Source: GCA-2725625 sp964574215
Lineage (GTDB): Bacteria; Pseudomonadota; Alphaproteobacteria; Rhodospirillales; UBA2165
Length of the DNA stretch: 23,410 nt
Reading direction: 5' to 3'
NCBI GenBank assembly: GCA_964574215.1
Contig: CAZNLR010000060.1
Location: forward strand, 1 to 23,410
In this document: positions 7,180 to 14,452 of the stretch, one piece after another
Layout: every line of letters begins with the position of its first letter
Numbering within the stretch: the stretch's first letter is position 1
Notes under the pieces: generated by a model
What the model was told of the DNA's origin: nothing
The model's database searches: none
What the model saw: the letters and a program-made list of their open reading frames with translations, nothing else
Made by a program: the position numbers and the translations under genes

Positions 7180-7680
7180 ATGAATACTCTTAGCAACGAT
7201 ACTGTAGACCATGTCGTTTCCTGGGCCGAAGTCCACAGGGACGCAAAGTTATTGGTTAAGAAATTAATCGGTATCGGTAATTGGAAAGGCATTATTGCGG
7301 TTACGCGGGGAGGCCTGGTGCCGGCGACCATCATTGCCCGCGAAATGGAAATCCGCCATATCGACACGCTTTGCATCGCCACCTACGACCATCAAAATAT
7401 CGGTGAGGTCAACTTGATCAAAAAACCGGATCAGGCTTGCGAGGAAGGTGGCGAAAACTGGTTGATGATCGATGATCTGGTCGACACCGGAACAACGATT
7501 AAAGCGGCACGGGAACTTCTGCCAAAATGTCATGTCGCCACCGTCTATGCCAAGGAAGAAGGCCGCCCCTTCGTTGATACCTACGTTCACGAGGTGCCGC
7601 AGAACTATTGGGTGTTTTTTCCATGGGATACGGAACCCCAATATATCGAACCGCTCGCCAAGACAGGACCGCAATCCTGA
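7180..7680 (+). CDS. gpt: Xanthine-guanine phosphoribosyltransferase
   Basis: A 166-residue protein close to E. coli Gpt along its whole length. It has an early WKGIIAVTRGGLVPA, then IRHIDTLCIATYDHQN, the PRPP-binding loop IDDLVDTGTT (residues 97-106) and the late segment AKEEGRPFVDTYVHEVPQ. It transfers a ribosyl phosphate from PRPP to xanthine or guanine (purine salvage) in the cytoplasm. It stands alone on the plus strand, divergent from the transglutaminase-like gene and convergent with the REC-MBL gene, whose stop is only 15 bases away. The ribosome site before the ATG is weak. Confidence 0.92.
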   Translation: MNTLSNDTVDHVVSWAEVHRDAKLLVKKLIGIGNWKGIIAVTRGGLVPATIIAREMEIRHIDTLCIATYDHQNIGEVNLIKKPDQACEEGGENWLMIDDLVDTGTTIKAARELLPKCHVATVYAKEEGRPFVDTYVHEVPQNYWVFFPWDTEPQYIEPLAKTGPQS

Positions 7681-7695
7681 TATCAGACAGTATTA

Positions 7696-8940
7696 TTATA
7701 TTTTGATGGAGTCGGTTTCCGCCGGCGCGACGCATACCGTTGCCGATTTCATATCCGCCAAAAGCTGCTTGGCGGTCTCGAATTTGGCGTCAATGGCGTC
7801 GTCATCCTGATCGGGATCGTGGTGAAATAGATAGAGAGTTTTTACCTGCGAATTATGAGCCAGATCGACAACCTGGCCGATGCTGGAATGACCCCATCCG
7901 ATTTTGCTGGTGTATTCTTCGTCCGTGTAGGTGCAATCGGTAATGAGAACATCGGCATCCTGGACGAATTTCGTCAGTTTTCCCATATAATGTGCATCAT
8001 AATTGGGCGTATCCGGCAAAAACAGTTCGTTGTCGGTGACATAACAAATGGACCGTCCGCGGTACTCCAGCCGGTACCCGAGACAATTTCCGGGATGGCT
8101 TAAGCCCAGCGTCTTCACCTTGATGCCTTCAACCTCATACTCGCCTTCCTGAAGATCCCGGAAATAAACCCTGGAACCGAATTCCTTAATGGTAATGGGA
8201 AAATAGATATCGTCCATCTGTGCCGAGATCATTTCCCGCATGGAAATATGGGCGTGAGACGCGCCGAGAATCTCGAATTCGTTACCGGGAATATACAGTG
8301 GCACAAAAAAGGGCAGTGCGTTGATGTGATCCCAGTGGGGATGGGAGACGAATATCTTGGCTTCCATTTTCTGACGTTGTTCGGCGAGCAAGGCGTTGGA
8401 CAATTCCTTTATGCCGGAGCCCGCGTCAAATATGAAATATTGTCCGCGCGGGAATTCCATGGTCACGCAGGAAGTATTACCGCCGTATCTCAAAGACCTT
8501 TCACCCGACACCGGCAGGGTGCCGCGTACCCCCCAAAAGGTCAGTTGAATGAGATCTTCCATAATTTCTTCGATGGTGGCGGCGAAGGTGTCGGGATCAA
8601 TCGGTTTGGCGATGAACATATCGGCGCCCAATTTCATGGCCTGGCGCTGATCGAACTCGAACGATTTGGCGGAAATAACGATGACCCGTACTTTTTCGAG
8701 TTCCTCGTCATCCCGAATCGATTTCAGCAGATGCATGCCGTTGACGCCCGGCATCATGAGATCGACCAACACACAGTCAGGCTGCGTTTCCTTGACGACG
8801 TCAAGCGCGCCTTCACTGCTTTCCAAGGCCGCGACACTGTGTCCGCTGAGGTCCAGTAACGATGACACGAGTTCAATTAATGTCGGATCGTCGTCGACCA
8901 GAAGAAAGCTGTAGCCTTTCTTGTTATTTTTGGAATTCAA
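7696..8940 (-). CDS. Response-regulator receiver fused to a metallo-beta-lactamase-fold hydrolase
   Basis: A 414-residue two-domain protein. Residues 11-130 are a CheY-like receiver: acidic D16-D18, phospho-acceptor D60 in VLVDLMMPG, S90 and K112 (AKPID). Residues 132-414 are an MBL-fold hydrolase starting LTFWGVRGTLPVSG, with the metal motif H200-x-H202-x-D204-H205 (SHPHWDH), later histidines in LSHPGNC, D in YVTDNELF and a late FHHDP. The MBL part resembles the PhnP/RNase Z-like phosphodiesterase branch, so phosphorylation may switch a phosphodiesterase-type activity; the substrate is unknown. The start is a TTG with AGGAG at 7-base spacing and no ATG in frame nearby. A related single receiver is encoded divergently. 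No histidine kinase is in the window. Confidence 0.88.
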   Translation of the reverse strand: MNSKNNKKGYSFLLVDDDPTLIELVSSLLDLSGHSVAALESSEGALDVVKETQPDCVLVDLMMPGVNGMHLLKSIRDDEELEKVRVIVISAKSFEFDQRQAMKLGADMFIAKPIDPDTFAATIEEIMEDLIQLTFWGVRGTLPVSGERSLRYGGNTSCVTMEFPRGQYFIFDAGSGIKELSNALLAEQRQKMEAKIFVSHPHWDHINALPFFVPLYIPGNEFEILGASHAHISMREMISAQMDDIYFPITIKEFGSRVYFRDLQEGEYEVEGIKVKTLGLSHPGNCLGYRLEYRGRSICYVTDNELFLPDTPNYDAHYMGKLTKFVQDADVLITDCTYTDEEYTSKIGWGHSSIGQVVDLAHNSQVKTLYLFHHDPDQDDDAIDAKFETAKQLLADMKSATVCVAPAETDSIKI

Positions 8941-9012
8941 ATGAATTCTCCTACCGTTTTCTCAAACAGGATATACGATAACGGTTCTGGATTCTCGAAA
9001 AAAAATATTACT

Positions 9013-9029
9013 TAGTCTATACGAGACTA
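9013..9029. promoter_or_regulatory. Inverted repeat in the divergent REC-MBL / REC intergenic region
   Basis: TAGTCT-ATACG-AGACTA is a perfect 6-bp inverted repeat with a 5-base spacer in an AT-rich 249-base gap. It lies 73 bases before the REC-MBL start and 161 bases before the REC start. Its position suits an operator, but no regulator is known. Confidence 0.35.
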
Positions 9030-9189
9030 TTTGTTTGTTTTGATATCTAAGTATCGTTTGTATCTTTATAAATAGTATTCGTGGGCGGATTTCAACTATT
9101 TGAAGAGATTTAGTTCTTCGTCTAAGATAATTGAAAAATGGCTTCCGGGTGCCGTAAATAAAATACTAGGTTCACGATTGGGGAGTGCA

Positions 9190-9555
9190 GTGAAAATATT
9201 TATCGTCGACGATGACAACGAGGTTATCGAACTTCTGAAAACCGTGCTTCAAGCCTCCGGCCATGAGGTAGCTGCCAATGTTGCCGGACAGGAAGCCCTG
9301 GGCGATATTTCGGAGTTCAGACCGGACGTTATCATCACCGATTTGATGATGGCGGCCATGGACGGTTTGGAATTCTGCGACGAAGTGCGAAGTAAGAAGA
9401 AATTTGACAAGATTAAAATTGTCATGTTATCGGCCCGCGACGCCGAACATTGGAAAGATAAAGCCGCTGAACACGGCGCCAACGGCTATATCACCAAACC
9501 TATAAATATTGCGACCTTTGCCGCGGAACTGCAGGAAATAGTCGACGGGCCGTAG
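9190..9555 (+). CDS. Single-domain CheY-like response regulator
   Basis: From the GTG at 9190 (preceded by GGGGAG) the 121-residue product is a complete receiver: acidic D7-D9, phospho-acceptor D51 in VIITDLMMAAMDG, the LSAR serine and the late lysine in ITKPI. There is no output domain, so it probably signals through protein contacts or phosphorelay. A longer reading from TTG 9100 would add 30 residues with no domain character, so I prefer 9190. The receiver is clearly similar to that of the divergent REC-MBL protein (DDD..(I)ELL/V, SGHEV/SV, TFAA(E/T)), which suggests the pair arose by duplication and works in one pathway. Its stop is two bases from the convergent rhodanese gene. Confidence 0.88.
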   Translation: MKIFIVDDDNEVIELLKTVLQASGHEVAANVAGQEALGDISEFRPDVIITDLMMAAMDGLEFCDEVRSKKKFDKIKIVMLSARDAEHWKDKAAEHGANGYITKPINIATFAAELQEIVDGP

Positions 9556-9557
9556 GA

Positions 9558-9971
9558 TTAAATGGCGTAATCGCCTTCTTCATGGCGGCTGCCTTCGAGT
9601 TCGAGACCTTCCTCCCGCCAGGCATCGAGACCGCCTGTAATATTATAGGTATTTTCGATTCCGGCTTTGTTCAATTGTTTCTGCGCCGCCGCCGAGCGTT
9701 TGCCGATCTGGCACAGAAGCATGATTTTTAGACCTTGAATCTGCGGAAACAAGTCTGCATCCAGAAAAGAAAGAGGCAGCAACAATGTACCCGGAACATG
9801 GTCGAACTCGTATTCACTGGCTTCCCGCACATCGATCATTACGGCTTCGCCGTTTTCCAGCCAGTCGTTCGCTGTCTTAACGTCTATTTCCGGTAGGTCA
9901 TCCGCCGATACCACGGCTGAATTTTGCGCGCTGTCCTGGTCGGGGGACACGTCATTCAATGCTGGTTGCAT
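9558..9971 (-). CDS. Single-domain rhodanese (sulfurtransferase), cytoplasmic
   Basis: A 137-residue protein from ATG 9971, which has AGGTGA at good spacing (a GTG at 9980 would overlap that site). The rhodanese fold is shown by MIDVREASEYEFDHVPGTLLLPLSFL and the active-site loop C87-QIGKRS (CxxGxR type), then NITGGLDAWREEGLELE. The cysteine carries a persulfide; such proteins move sulfane sulfur between carriers. There is no signal peptide, so it acts in the cytoplasm, where it could feed the DsrEFH-DsrC relay encoded on the right. The first 25 residues are an acidic, low-complexity extension. It has its own promoter with a consensus TTGACA, sharing a -10 element with the tsuA-like gene. Confidence 0.88.
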   Translation of the reverse strand: MQPALNDVSPDQDSAQNSAVVSADDLPEIDVKTANDWLENGEAVMIDVREASEYEFDHVPGTLLLPLSFLDADLFPQIQGLKIMLLCQIGKRSAAAQKQLNKAGIENTYNITGGLDAWREEGLELEGSRHEEGDYAI

Positions 9972-10009
9972 GATCGTCACCTAAAAATCTGAATCCACAC
10001 TTCATTCAT

Positions 10010-10044
10010 AAAATCTAATATATTCTATATTTTTTTAATGTCAA
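10010..10044 (-). promoter_or_regulatory. Promoter of the rhodanese gene with shared -10 element
   Basis: On the minus strand a perfect TTGACA (10044-10039) is followed after 16 bases by TATATT (10022-10017). The -10 opens the 13-mer TATATTAGATTTT (10022-10010), which recurs at the -10 of the tsuA-like promoter. The leader is about 40 bases. Confidence 0.6.
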
Positions 10045-10128
10045 ATAGAATTAAATACTATTATTTTATGTAATATTAACTGAAAGCGGATGACAGCAAG
10101 CTTTACCGGCCCTTCGTTCATTAGTTAA

Positions 10129-10156
10129 TTGTAATATTAAATAACCTCACTATACT
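10129..10156 (+). promoter_or_regulatory. Candidate promoter of the DsrE-like gene
   Basis: TTGTAA (10129) and TATACT (10151) are 16 bases apart in the AT-rich, 317-base gap between the divergent rhodanese (9971) and DsrE-like (10289) genes. It implies a leader of about 125 bases. The rest of the gap holds the rhodanese promoter, the palindrome at 10242-10255 and two copies of GTAATATTAA (10070, 10131); I see no gene in it. Confidence 0.35.
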
Positions 10157-10241
10157 TAGGCTCATTCTGAATGCGTCCAATAATCATTTAAATAAAGTCA
10201 CGGGGACGTTGACGGAACTGTAAATTCCAAAACTAACCAAT

Positions 10242-10255
10242 GACCAAAATTGGTC
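10242..10255. promoter_or_regulatory. Palindrome in the leader of the DsrE-like gene
   Basis: GACCAA-AA-TTGGTC is a perfect 6-bp inverted repeat 20 bases before the AGGAGG ribosome site. It could be an operator or a leader hairpin. Confidence 0.3.
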
Positions 10256-10288
10256 GAATCTAAAATCAATATGCAGGAGGCATTTGAA

Positions 10289-10750
10289 ATGAAGCGACGC
10301 ATTTTTACACCTTTTATTTTCGTATTAGCCCTTGTTGCTATTTCATTATGGTCGGCACCTTCGGCGGCGGCGCCGAAGGACGGCGTGCATCGGCTGGTCA
10401 TTCATGTCGATGACAATGATCCCAAACGCATGAACATGGCGCTCAACAATGCCGCCAATATCGACAAGTATTACAAAGCCAAAGGCGAAGAACTGGTGAT
10501 CGAAATCGTCACCTACGGTCCCGGCCTGATGATGCTTCATGCCGAGAAGTCACCGGTCAAAAAACGGATTAAAATCTTTGACGAAAATTACGACAACATT
10601 GGGTTCCGCGCCTGCGGCAATACCATGAAAAAGATGGCTAAAAAGTCAGGCATGGCGGTACCGCTGGTGAAAAACGCCAAGGTCGTCCCCTCCGGCGTCG
10701 TTCACCTGATGGAACGCCAGGAACAAGGTTGGTCCTACGTTCGGCCCTAG
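10289..10750 (+). CDS. Secreted DsrE-family protein
   Basis: The ATG at 10289 has a perfect AGGAGG 8 bases away (10275-10280), so upstream in-frame codons are not used. The 153-residue product begins with a Sec signal peptide (MKRRIF, hydrophobic core, SAPSAAA cleavage). The mature part has the DsrE/YchN-like fold pattern: HRLVIHVDDNDPKRMNMALNNA, then VIEIVTYGPGLMML and the conserved cysteine C109 in FRACGNTMKKM. Cytoplasmic DsrE proteins bind sulfur on such a cysteine. Export to the periplasm suggests sulfur binding or trafficking there, next to a SoxS-like thioredoxin and a thiosulfate importer; that role is inference. It converges on the GlcG-like gene, with three palindromes between them. 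Confidence 0.85.
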   Translation: MKRRIFTPFIFVLALVAISLWSAPSAAAPKDGVHRLVIHVDDNDPKRMNMALNNAANIDKYYKAKGEELVIEIVTYGPGLMMLHAEKSPVKKRIKIFDENYDNIGFRACGNTMKKMAKKSGMAVPLVKNAKVVPSGVVHLMERQEQGWSYVRP

Positions 10751-10767
10751 CCTATAAAAATAGAAAA

Positions 10768-10845
10768 AATTGTACCAGGTACAATTAACGGCAATTTGGG
10801 CGAAATTGTACCAGGTACAATTAAATTAGTGTACCTGGTACAATT
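10768..10845. repeat. Cluster of three short palindromic repeats
   Basis: AATTGTACC-A-GGTACAATT occurs at 10768-10786 and 10804-10822 (perfect palindromes with a single central A). A third, partly decayed copy in the other orientation (central T; 10828-10845) has only the right arm intact. They fill the 98-base gap between two convergent genes and may act as a two-way transcript end, although no long T-run follows. Confidence 0.8.
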
Positions 10846-10848
10846 AAA

Positions 10849-11361
10849 TTAGAAGTCGAGTTCGTCCTGGATGGATGCGAGGCCCTTTACGGCGCAATCC
10901 TCGTCGGCTTGCCCTCCCGGTGCGCCGGAAACACCAATGGCGCCCACCAGTTGGCCGCCGGCGCGGATCATAACGCCACCGCCCAGCATAAGAATATCCG
11001 GAATCTGACGGGTGCCGTTGGCGGGCTGGCCGGCTTTGGTCAATTCCGCCAGATCGGTGGTATTGCTCCGAAAACTGAGCGCCGTATAGGCTTTCCGCCG
11101 GGCGGTTTCGGGCGTATGGGGACCGGCAAACCGGTCCCTAATCATCACCTGCATGGCCCCGCCCCGGTCGACGACGGCCACGGCCACCTGGAATGAAGCT
11201 TCCCGGCAGGCTTTCAGCGTTGCCTTTGCCACTATCAATGCACTTTCCGGTGTCAGGGATTTAACACTGAACATGGGTGGCGCGTCTTCAGCGCTTACCG
11301 AGGAACCCGACCACAATAGAAAAGTCGACGCGGCAAGAAAGGATGAGACTATTTTTATCAT
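10849..11361 (-). CDS. Secreted GlcG/HbpS-family (DUF336) protein
   Basis: Start chosen at ATG 11361, because AGGGGG lies 7 bases before it; the ATG at 11367 has the purine run touching it. The 170-residue product has a signal peptide (FLAASTFLLWSGSSVSA) and a GlcG-like domain: LTPESALIVAKATLKACREASFQVAVAVVDRGGAMQVMIRD, ARRKAYTALSF, and GGGVMIRAGGQLVGAIGVSGA. Family members bind haem or other small ligands, often in sensing or redox stress; the exact role here is unknown. It sits 28 bases after the SoxS-like gene on the same strand, probably the same operon. The C-terminus (DEDCAVKGLASIQ) is normal for the family. Confidence 0.82.
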   Translation of the reverse strand: MIKIVSSFLAASTFLLWSGSSVSAEDAPPMFSVKSLTPESALIVAKATLKACREASFQVAVAVVDRGGAMQVMIRDRFAGPHTPETARRKAYTALSFRSNTTDLAELTKAGQPANGTRQIPDILMLGGGVMIRAGGQLVGAIGVSGAPGGQADEDCAVKGLASIQDELDF

Positions 11362-11389
11362 TTGCATACCCCCTGCATTTTCCTGATGG

Positions 11390-11785
11390 CTAGTATGAAA
11401 CCGTTTCTTGTTGCTGTTTAAAGCCGGCCTTTTTGAGAATCTCCGCTAACATCGGCCAGAAAAAATCCTCCCCCGGATAGCCCAGGATGCGCCCGACTTC
11501 CTTTCCCTTGTCCATGACGACAAAGGTCGGCGAAAAATGAACCGCTTTGACATCGGTCAGATCCTTCGGCCAGTCTTCATGCATATCGATCCGACGGAGC
11601 GGAGCGAATTTGCCTTCCGCCGTTTTCGGATAGATCGGACCGATCTGTTCCAGCCACAGCTCGCACCATTCGCATCCCTCGGCGTCAAACATCACCAATT
11701 CGGCAGCGCGCAAGCCCGGCATTTGAGCCAGCAGCAGACCAGCCCAAACGGTCCCTATGATAAAAAGTCGATGCTTTATATTCAT
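11390..11785 (-). CDS. SoxS-like periplasmic thioredoxin
   Basis: A 131-residue protein with a Sec signal peptide (hydrophobic segment LFIIGTVWAGLLLA, cleavage near GLRAA) and a thioredoxin fold whose redox motif is C38-EW-C41 (DAEGCEWCELW). The later segments FSPTFVVMDKGKEVGRILGYPGEDFFW are typical of the SoxS/thioredoxin-7 group. SoxS proteins are periplasmic thiol reductants thought to keep the SoxYZ sulfur carrier active. No sox gene is in the window, so the partner may be SoxYZ encoded elsewhere or the nearby secreted DsrE-like protein. It is followed by the GlcG-like gene and is divergent from the tsuA-like importer. Confidence 0.82.
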   Translation of the reverse strand: MNIKHRLFIIGTVWAGLLLAQMPGLRAAELVMFDAEGCEWCELWLEQIGPIYPKTAEGKFAPLRRIDMHEDWPKDLTDVKAVHFSPTFVVMDKGKEVGRILGYPGEDFFWPMLAEILKKAGFKQQQETVSY

Positions 11786-11820
11786 AATCTATATTTCACG
11801 CGCCACATCTGGAGCTAAAC

Positions 11821-11857
11821 TTGCGGATCAAAGCCCATATATCGTATATTAGATTTT
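11821..11857 (+). promoter_or_regulatory. Promoter of the tsuA-like gene with shared -10 element
   Basis: TTGCGG (11821) and TATATT (11845) are 18 bases apart. The -10 opens the 13-mer TATATTAGATTTT (11845-11857), identical in sequence and placement to that of the rhodanese promoter. The leader to the ATG at 11921 is about 65 bases. Confidence 0.5.
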
Positions 11858-11920
11858 TAAAATAAGCAAAATTCAAATATGCGCTAAAGCATAGCAGATA
11901 ATAGTTCAGGGGTTTTACAG

Positions 11921-13024
11921 ATGGAAGAAGTACCCATAAGGATCACAGTCGCCTCGCTGGGCTTTATTTTGGGCATCGTTTTTGGCGGAACCGCCCAGCG
12001 CACCAATTTCTGCACCATGGGAGCGCTCTCCGACATCGTCTTTATGGGCGACTGGGGCCGTATGCGGGCCTGGCTGCTGGCCATCGCCGTCGCCATTCTC
12101 GGCAGCCAGGTGATGTATATCAACGGTGTGATCGATCTTGGTAAATCCATACAGATGACGGCCAATTTCGGCTGGGCGGGCGCCATCCTCGGCGGAGTTA
12201 TGTTTGGGTTCGGCATGACCATGTCAGGCGGCTGCGGCAACAAGACCCTGGTGCGGCTTGGCGCCGGCAATCTGAAGTCGCTGGTGGTGTTTTTGATTCT
12301 GGGTATTTTTGCTTACATGACATTGCGGGGGTTCATCGGCCCGGCCCGGCTTGAACTGGAAGAACTGACCATCGTCGATCTCAAGGAAAAAGGCTTCGCC
12401 ACCCAAGGCATGCCCGAGCTCCTGGCCGCCCTGTTGGGAGTTTCGAAACAGGTAATGAGCTGGATCGTCACGGTGGTGATCGCCGGCGGACTGCTGATCT
12501 TTTGCTTCAAAGACACGGGCTTCCGGTCGTCGCCGTCCAATATTGCCGCCGGTATCATCATCGGCCTGCTGGTGACCGCGGGGTGGTATCTGACAGGCGT
12601 CATCGGGCAGGATGATTTCGAGCCCACGCCCCTCATCACCTTCACATTCATATCGCCGACAGCCGAAAGCATTCAGTTTTTGATGACCTACACCGGCGCA
12701 ACCATCAATTTCGGCATTGCCGCCGTCGGCGGCGTGATCGTCGGGTCATTTCTTATGTCCAAAATAAAGGGTGAGTTCCACCTCGAATCCTTCACCACCG
12801 CCGATGACTTCGTGCGTCACATTATCGGCGCCGCGATGATGGGTGTGGGCGGTATTTTGGCCCTGGGATGCACTGTCGGACAAGGCATCACGGGCATGTC
12901 GACCCTGGCTCTGGGATCGGTCATCGCCTTGCTGTCGATTATCTTCGGTGGTGTCTGGGGTTTGAAATTTCTTGAAGAAGGCAGTGTCTTCAACGGCTTA
13001 AAAGCGGTATTCGCCAAAGAATAA
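11921..13024 (+). CDS. YeeE/YedE-family transporter, TsuA-like thiosulfate importer
   Basis: A 367-residue polytopic membrane protein with about nine to ten hydrophobic segments. It carries the family's conserved cysteine sites: C31 in QRTNFCTMGA, C105 in MTMSGGCGNKTLVRLGAGN and C317 in LALGCTVGQGITG. In TsuA, cysteines in such motifs hand thiosulfate through the membrane. The two-fold internal symmetry (GG..FGFGM..GGCG / G.GG.LALGCTVGQG) is visible. The ribosome site AGGGG lies 8 bases before the ATG. It is convergent with dsrN (24-base gap) and divergent from the SoxS-like gene. The likely role is bringing thiosulfate or another small sulfur compound to the cytoplasm, where rhodanese and Dsr proteins work; the exact substrate is inferred. 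Confidence 0.86.
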   Translation: MEEVPIRITVASLGFILGIVFGGTAQRTNFCTMGALSDIVFMGDWGRMRAWLLAIAVAILGSQVMYINGVIDLGKSIQMTANFGWAGAILGGVMFGFGMTMSGGCGNKTLVRLGAGNLKSLVVFLILGIFAYMTLRGFIGPARLELEELTIVDLKEKGFATQGMPELLAALLGVSKQVMSWIVTVVIAGGLLIFCFKDTGFRSSPSNIAAGIIIGLLVTAGWYLTGVIGQDDFEPTPLITFTFISPTAESIQFLMTYTGATINFGIAAVGGVIVGSFLMSKIKGEFHLESFTTADDFVRHIIGAAMMGVGGILALGCTVGQGITGMSTLALGSVIALLSIIFGGVWGLKFLEEGSVFNGLKAVFAKE

Positions 13025-13048
13025 TTGAGGGGATAATGGAGGGACTAA

Positions 13049-14452
13049 TTAGGCGCTAAGCGCCGCTTCTTTCCGCCCGACCTTTACGCCTCTGACAAAA
13101 TCAACGAACCGTTCGGCCCAGCGATTGGCGGCGATATCCCGTTGATGTGCAAAACAAGCCAGGAGATTGTTGATAATGATGCCGTCATGCTCGCCATCGA
13201 CACCGTGGCCGCGCCGGACCTTGTAGGCGAACCGCTGACCCGGCTCTAAATTCTCTAGGGCGGCGTAATGAAATTCGTGCGCCGGAAATTCTCCTCCCGC
13301 CTCACTGTTCTGCCACAAATCGCCGTCCGCATTGACCAACCGGACATAACCGCGGCCGACGGGACGGTCCTGCATGACGGCGTCGGCCGGAATGACGCCA
13401 ACCATGTCACCGGTCTCCCCTTGCCAGGTCAGGCTCCGGGTCAGATACATCAGACCGCCGCATTCGGCATACATGGGCATGCCGTTTTCGATGGCCTGGC
13501 GTATTTCGCGGCGGAGGTTTTCATTGGCTTCCAACATACGCAAATGGACTTCCGGAAAACCGCCGCCGATAAAAATCCCGTCCACATCCGGCAGACTTCG
13601 ATCCACCAAACTGTCGAATGGGACCAACTCCGCCCCGGCCGCCGTTAAGGCTTCCAGATCGTCCGGATAATAAAATCCGAAGGCGGCGTCCTTGGCGATA
13701 GCGATACGGATATCCGAAGCGACAACCTGTTTCGGCACGTGCTTTTGAACAGTCAAAGACGGTTGGGCCGGCGCCGCCAATTCGCGCACGCGGTGGATAT
13801 CCACCTCGCTCTCGATGATGCGGGCGGTACGGGCAATATTTGAATCCGCCGCCGGCATTTCATTGGCCGGCACCAGTCCCAGATGACGCTCGACGATCTT
13901 CATTTCCGGCCGCCGTCCGACAGCACCCAGCACCTCCATGTCCGTATAGCGTTCGATGGCTGCGCGCAGTTTTGTTTCGTGGCGGGAACCGCCGATTTTG
14001 TTGAGCACCACGCCGACGATGTTCAGATCGGGCTCGAAATCCTGGTAGCCTTTGACCAGCGGGGCCACCCCCCGCGTAATGCCATAGGTATCGATAACCA
14101 GCAGGACCGGTACGCCCAATAACCGCGCCAAAGCACCGTTGCTGTCGGATCCTTCGGTATCGACACCATCGTAGAGGCCTTTGTTGCCTTCGATGACGGA
14201 AATATCGGCCAGGGCGCTGAAATTCTGAAAGGTGGCGGATATTTCTTCGTGATCCTGGGTATAGAAATCGAGGTTGCGGCACGGTTGTCCGGCGGCCCGG
14301 CCAAGCCACATGGGATCGATATAGTCGGGTCCTTTTTTAAACGTTTGAACCGAATCCCCCCGCCCCTTCAGCACCCGGCTCAACCCCATAGCGAACGTCG
14401 TCTTACCGGACGATTTATGGGCAGCGGATATGAATAGGGCGTGTCCGGTCAT
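13049..14452 (-). CDS. dsrN: DsrN, sirohaem amidase (cobyrinate a,c-diamide synthase family)
   Basis: A 467-residue ATP-dependent amidase of the CbiA/CobB family. It has a P-loop near the start (AAHKSSGKTTFAMGL), the DTYGITRG and GVVLNKIGG segments of the DTBS-like domain, then a class I glutaminase domain with GIFIGGGFPEVH, the nucleophile Cys in MYAECGGLMYL and the HEFHYA histidine. In Dsr systems DsrN amidates sirohaem to the form found in sulfite reductase DsrAB. I start at ATG 14452: an upstream in-frame ATG at 14512 would only add 20 residues that translate a palindromic repeat. It is the last dsr gene here and is preceded by the repeat at 14453-14557, which forms its ribosome-binding region. 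Confidence 0.88.
   Translation of the reverse strand: MTGHALFISAAHKSSGKTTFAMGLSRVLKGRGDSVQTFKKGPDYIDPMWLGRAAGQPCRNLDFYTQDHEEISATFQNFSALADISVIEGNKGLYDGVDTEGSDSNGALARLLGVPVLLVIDTYGITRGVAPLVKGYQDFEPDLNIVGVVLNKIGGSRHETKLRAAIERYTDMEVLGAVGRRPEMKIVERHLGLVPANEMPAADSNIARTARIIESEVDIHRVRELAAPAQPSLTVQKHVPKQVVASDIRIAIAKDAAFGFYYPDDLEALTAAGAELVPFDSLVDRSLPDVDGIFIGGGFPEVHLRMLEANENLRREIRQAIENGMPMYAECGGLMYLTRSLTWQGETGDMVGVIPADAVMQDRPVGRGYVRLVNADGDLWQNSEAGGEFPAHEFHYAALENLEPGQRFAYKVRRGHGVDGEHDGIIINNLLACFAHQRDIAANRWAERFVDFVRGVKVGRKEAALSA

Noticed and set aside
10768..10845. CRISPR array
   Set aside because: Only three 19-base palindromes, with irregular and short spacing, one inverted, and no cas genes.
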